DNA of 7,594 bases, taken from NCBI GenBank assembly GCA_020052325.1, contig JAGVPF010000126.1, positions 1 through 7,594 of the forward strand. Direction: 5' to 3'. Under the pieces are notes generated by a model that made no database searches, was not told where the DNA came from, and worked only from the letters and a program-made list of their open reading frames with translations. Of this stretch, positions 5,425-7,594 are shown in pieces. The stretch comes from an archaeon (GTDB lineage: Archaea > Micrarchaeota > Micrarchaeia > Anstonellales > Bilamarchaeaceae). Position numbers and translations under genes: made by a program. Positions within the stretch are counted from its first letter, which is position 1. Every line of letters starts with the position of its first letter.

Positions 5425-7191
5425 ATGAGAAGCGCCTTACTCCTTTTGCTCATCTTTTCAATTTCATCGGCGGCATGCACCGGCAACATCACCCAGCGCG
5501 TTCCGGCGGTTGTCGGAGACGGGGGAGGGCTCATCAACGTCACAATCAGCCTTGCGCAGGGGCCGGGGCAGGTCTACATAAGCGTTTTCCCGCGAAGCGG
5601 CGTTACGACGCAGGATTCGATAGAACAGGCGGTCTCGTACGCATATGGCCTTGCGGAAACCGACGAAGGCTGCGATGTGAGGGTGAATTTCGGCGCGAAC
5701 CCGGGCACGAATTACATCGACGGGCCAAGCGCGGGTGCGGCCCTGACGGTGATGACATATGCGCTGCTGGCCAACAAGAGCCTCCGGAACGACACGGTGA
5801 TGACCGGCACCATAGGGCCTTTTGGGGAAGTTGGCCCGGTCGGGGGGCTGTATGAGAAGGCAAAGGGGGCCGCAACAATGGGTGCGAGGTATTTCATAAC
5901 CCCGATAGAGAACGTCTATGAAATCATGGTCCTGCGGGAGATAGAGAACAGTTACGGAATCAAAATACTGCAAGCGGGCAGGGTCGAGGATGTAATCGGG
6001 TTCATGGCGGAGAACAGGAGCATTGAGCAGGAAGGGCTGGCTATCCGGGAGCGCGCAGTGCCGGACATCCCGGACTTCGATTCAACCGGTATGGAATCGT
6101 TCGCACAGGTCGCATCTAGGATGGTCGACTCGGAAGAATCGTTAGCAAACCAAATAAACGGCTCTGATAATGAGGCGGCCTCCATCCGCGGATTCTATTT
6201 GTCCGAAGTGAAGAGGCAGCGCGGCCTAATCGAAAAGGAATACCTTTTCTCGGCTGCCAACGAGGCGTTCCTCAACTACATAGACATATCCACGATTGCC
6301 GCAGTATCATCGGGAGACCCGGACCTGCCAAGGAAGAGGGGCGAGGCCGGGATTTGCCTTACGGGCATCGATATGCCGCCCATGACCGAGCGGAATTTCG
6401 AATGGGTCGCCGGGGCGGGCCAGCGGCAGGGCTGGGCGTATGAGAGGCTCAGCAGCACCGACATCGAAGACAAGGTGCTTGTGGATGAAAGATTCGCCGC
6501 GTACAATGAGCTCATGTATGCGCAGGCGTGGTGCCTTGTCGCAAAGGAGCTCATAAGCGCAGCACCGGACGGAGGGACGAACATCAACGAAAGCGCGTGG
6601 ATTAATCTCGCCAAAGCGCGGATACTTACGGCGCGGGACCTGGACCCGCAGGACGAGGAGCTCGTAAAAAGGCTCAACATCGCCCAGGATGCCTTTGAGA
6701 ATGGCAGGTACGGCCAGGCGATATTCGATTCGGTTTACGTCATCGAGACCACCAGGGCGGATAACGAGAGGCCGGATTTGGGGAACATCAGCGCCCTTGT
6801 TGGCGAAAGGCGCAGTTCGCTCTGGGGCCGGGTGTACCAGTCCCATGCCGCTTTCCTGCTTGCGCAGAACCAGAGCAGCGGGGCCTACCGGACCGCGAGG
6901 ATGGCCAGGGGGCTTGATGAGGCTACAGACGACATGATGGAAGCGATGGAACCCATTGCGGAACCAGCCGGGCCACCAGCTGTGAAGCCTCTGGAGGAAG
7001 ATGGGCAGGATTACACACTTCCAGTAATCCTGGCAGCCGTGATATCACTCTTTTTATTCCTTGTTCTGCTATTAATGATGACAAGGCGAACCCATGGAAC
7101 TGAAAGCGCGCGATTTGGCAAGGCTGATAGAACTGAACAAGAAAAAGGCAGAGCTGGAATTCCAGGTGCGAATACTAGGCGTAAAGCCTGA
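5425..7191 (+). CDS. Membrane-anchored extracellular Lon-like (S16) Ser-Lys protease
   Basis: This is a 588-residue protein from the ATG at 5425. That start is chosen because it opens a signal peptide (MRSALLLLLIFSISSAAC, residues 1-18) and follows a leaderless promoter. C18 could be lipid-modified, but the lipobox is not canonical. Residues about 25-205 form the Lon proteolytic domain: DGPSAGA with catalytic S102, then MTGTIGPFGEVGPVGGLYEK with catalytic K145. The spacing of 43 residues equals that of Lon (Ser679/Lys722 in E. coli). No AAA+ ATPase or Walker motif is present, so it should work without ATP. Residues about 205-520 are mostly helical and may include TPR-like hairpins. A membrane span at about 532-552 is followed by a basic 36-residue tail, placing the protease outside the cell. 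This architecture matches the archaeal secreted Lon-like proteases (COG1750, from memory). Likely substrates are surface or secreted proteins. The last 98 bases overlap the next gene and use atypical codons, so the extreme tail may be a late extension. Confidence 0.9.
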   Translation: MRSALLLLLIFSISSAACTGNITQRVPAVVGDGGGLINVTISLAQGPGQVYISVFPRSGVTTQDSIEQAVSYAYGLAETDEGCDVRVNFGANPGTNYIDGPSAGAALTVMTYALLANKSLRNDTVMTGTIGPFGEVGPVGGLYEKAKGAATMGARYFITPIENVYEIMVLREIENSYGIKILQAGRVEDVIGFMAENRSIEQEGLAIRERAVPDIPDFDSTGMESFAQVASRMVDSEESLANQINGSDNEAASIRGFYLSEVKRQRGLIEKEYLFSAANEAFLNYIDISTIAAVSSGDPDLPRKRGEAGICLTGIDMPPMTERNFEWVAGAGQRQGWAYERLSSTDIEDKVLVDERFAAYNELMYAQAWCLVAKELISAAPDGGTNINESAWINLAKARILTARDLDPQDEELVKRLNIAQDAFENGRYGQAIFDSVYVIETTRADNERPDLGNISALVGERRSSLWGRVYQSHAAFLLAQNQSSGAYRTARMARGLDEATDDMMEAMEPIAEPAGPPAVKPLEEDGQDYTLPVILAAVISLFLFLVLLLMMTRRTHGTESARFGKADRTEQEKGRAGIPGANTRRKA

Positions 7192-7594
7192 TGTCGAGTT
7201 AAAGCGCGTGATATCCAACGCGAACGAACTTTCCGAGAAAGCGAAATCCGCAGGCATCTCGCTGATTTATCCAAACCAGACGAAGCTGGATGAGTACGCG
7301 GAGGCGCTCGAAGCGTTCCCGGCCGACGCCGTTCGGGAAGGCCTGAAGATAAGGGACGGAAGGGCGTACCAGACGCTCAAGGACCGCGGGATGATTGTCA
7401 AGAAGAATTTTGAGAACCGCTCCGAGATAGCAAAGCTCCTCATACTGGTTGCCGGGATGGCGAAGGAGGAAAGGGCCGCCATCGAATCTGCGATAGCCGC
7501 GGGTTTGGTCGAAGCGCCAATCGGGATGGCTTCCCTCGATGAGCAGTCGGGCAAGAGGCTGGCGCGGTTCATGAGGCGCTGCGGCATCGCATGC
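7094..7594 (+). CDS. Unrecognised archaeal protein, 3' partial
   Basis: An ATG at 7094 opens a frame that stays open for all 167 codons to the right edge. I do not recognise the family. Residues 1-25 (MELKARDLARLIELNKKKAE and on) form a charged helix, probably a coiled coil. A mainly helical region follows, with FPADAVREGLKIRDGRAY at about 75-92, MAKEERAAIESAIAAGL at about 127-143, and a segment ending MRRCGIAC at the window edge. There is no signal peptide or membrane span. The first 98 bases overlap the end of the protease gene in another frame, and codon use across the overlap fits this frame better. AAGGCG at 7083-7088 is a weak candidate ribosome site five bases before the ATG; GTG at 7166 or 7208 are poorer alternative starts. 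The overlap suggests cotranscription and coupled translation with the protease. Confidence 0.8.
   Translation, partial: MELKARDLARLIELNKKKAELEFQVRILGVKPDVELKRVISNANELSEKAKSAGISLIYPNQTKLDEYAEALEAFPADAVREGLKIRDGRAYQTLKDRGMIVKKNFENRSEIAKLLILVAGMAKEERAAIESAIAAGLVEAPIGMASLDEQSGKRLARFMRRCGIAC

Noticed and set aside
7267..7587. A 106-codon minus-strand frame at the right end.
   Set aside because: It is antisense to the partial gene starting at 7094, whose codon use and helical protein pattern are more credible.
1..7594. A defence system, mobile element or CRISPR array.
   Set aside because: No transposase, integrase, nuclease, terminal inverted repeat, spaced direct repeat array or tRNA attachment site is visible. 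All genes look like stable chromosomal genes with similar composition.

Overview
The window looks like ordinary chromosomal DNA of an archaeon. It is GC-rich, with frequent ATA (Ile) and AGG/AGA (Arg) codons. A TATA-type promoter element sits about 27 bases before a start codon that has no well-placed Shine-Dalgarno sequence, the usual picture of an archaeal leaderless transcript. One gene encodes a surface-anchored Lon-like protease of a type known from archaea. Gene style and protein types would suit a DPANN lineage such as Micrarchaeota or Diapherotrites, but no marker gene is present, so this is a weak inference. I see no rRNA, tRNA, insertion sequence, integrase, CRISPR array or phage gene.

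Layout. Bases 1-4494 hold three closely packed plus-strand genes. The first is a very large protein, rich in cysteine and glycosylation sequons and open at the left edge. It is followed one base later by a small protein with three zinc ribbons, and five bases after that by a 188-residue protein with a GNAT-like look. The spacing suggests a single operon. A 29-base gap with a run of nine C separates this block from a convergent minus-strand gene at 4524-5282, a PP-loop sulfurtransferase most like LarE but short and divergent at its C terminus. An AT-rich intergenic region (5283-5424) carries the promoters of this gene and of the divergent plus-strand gene, plus short repeats. The plus-strand gene at 5425-7191 encodes a signal peptide, a Lon-type (S16) Ser-Lys protease domain, a long helical region and a C-terminal membrane anchor. 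Its last 98 bases overlap the next gene, which starts at 7094, runs off the right edge, and belongs to no family I recognise.

Together, two of the six genes appear to act outside the cell (the large Cys-rich protein and the anchored protease). The zinc-ribbon, GNAT-like and PP-loop proteins look cytoplasmic. Nothing in the window proves that they form one system. The most novel item is the large extracellular protein with its small zinc-ribbon and GNAT-like partners. The best supported functional call is the protease, whose catalytic Ser and Lys sit exactly 43 residues apart, as in Lon.
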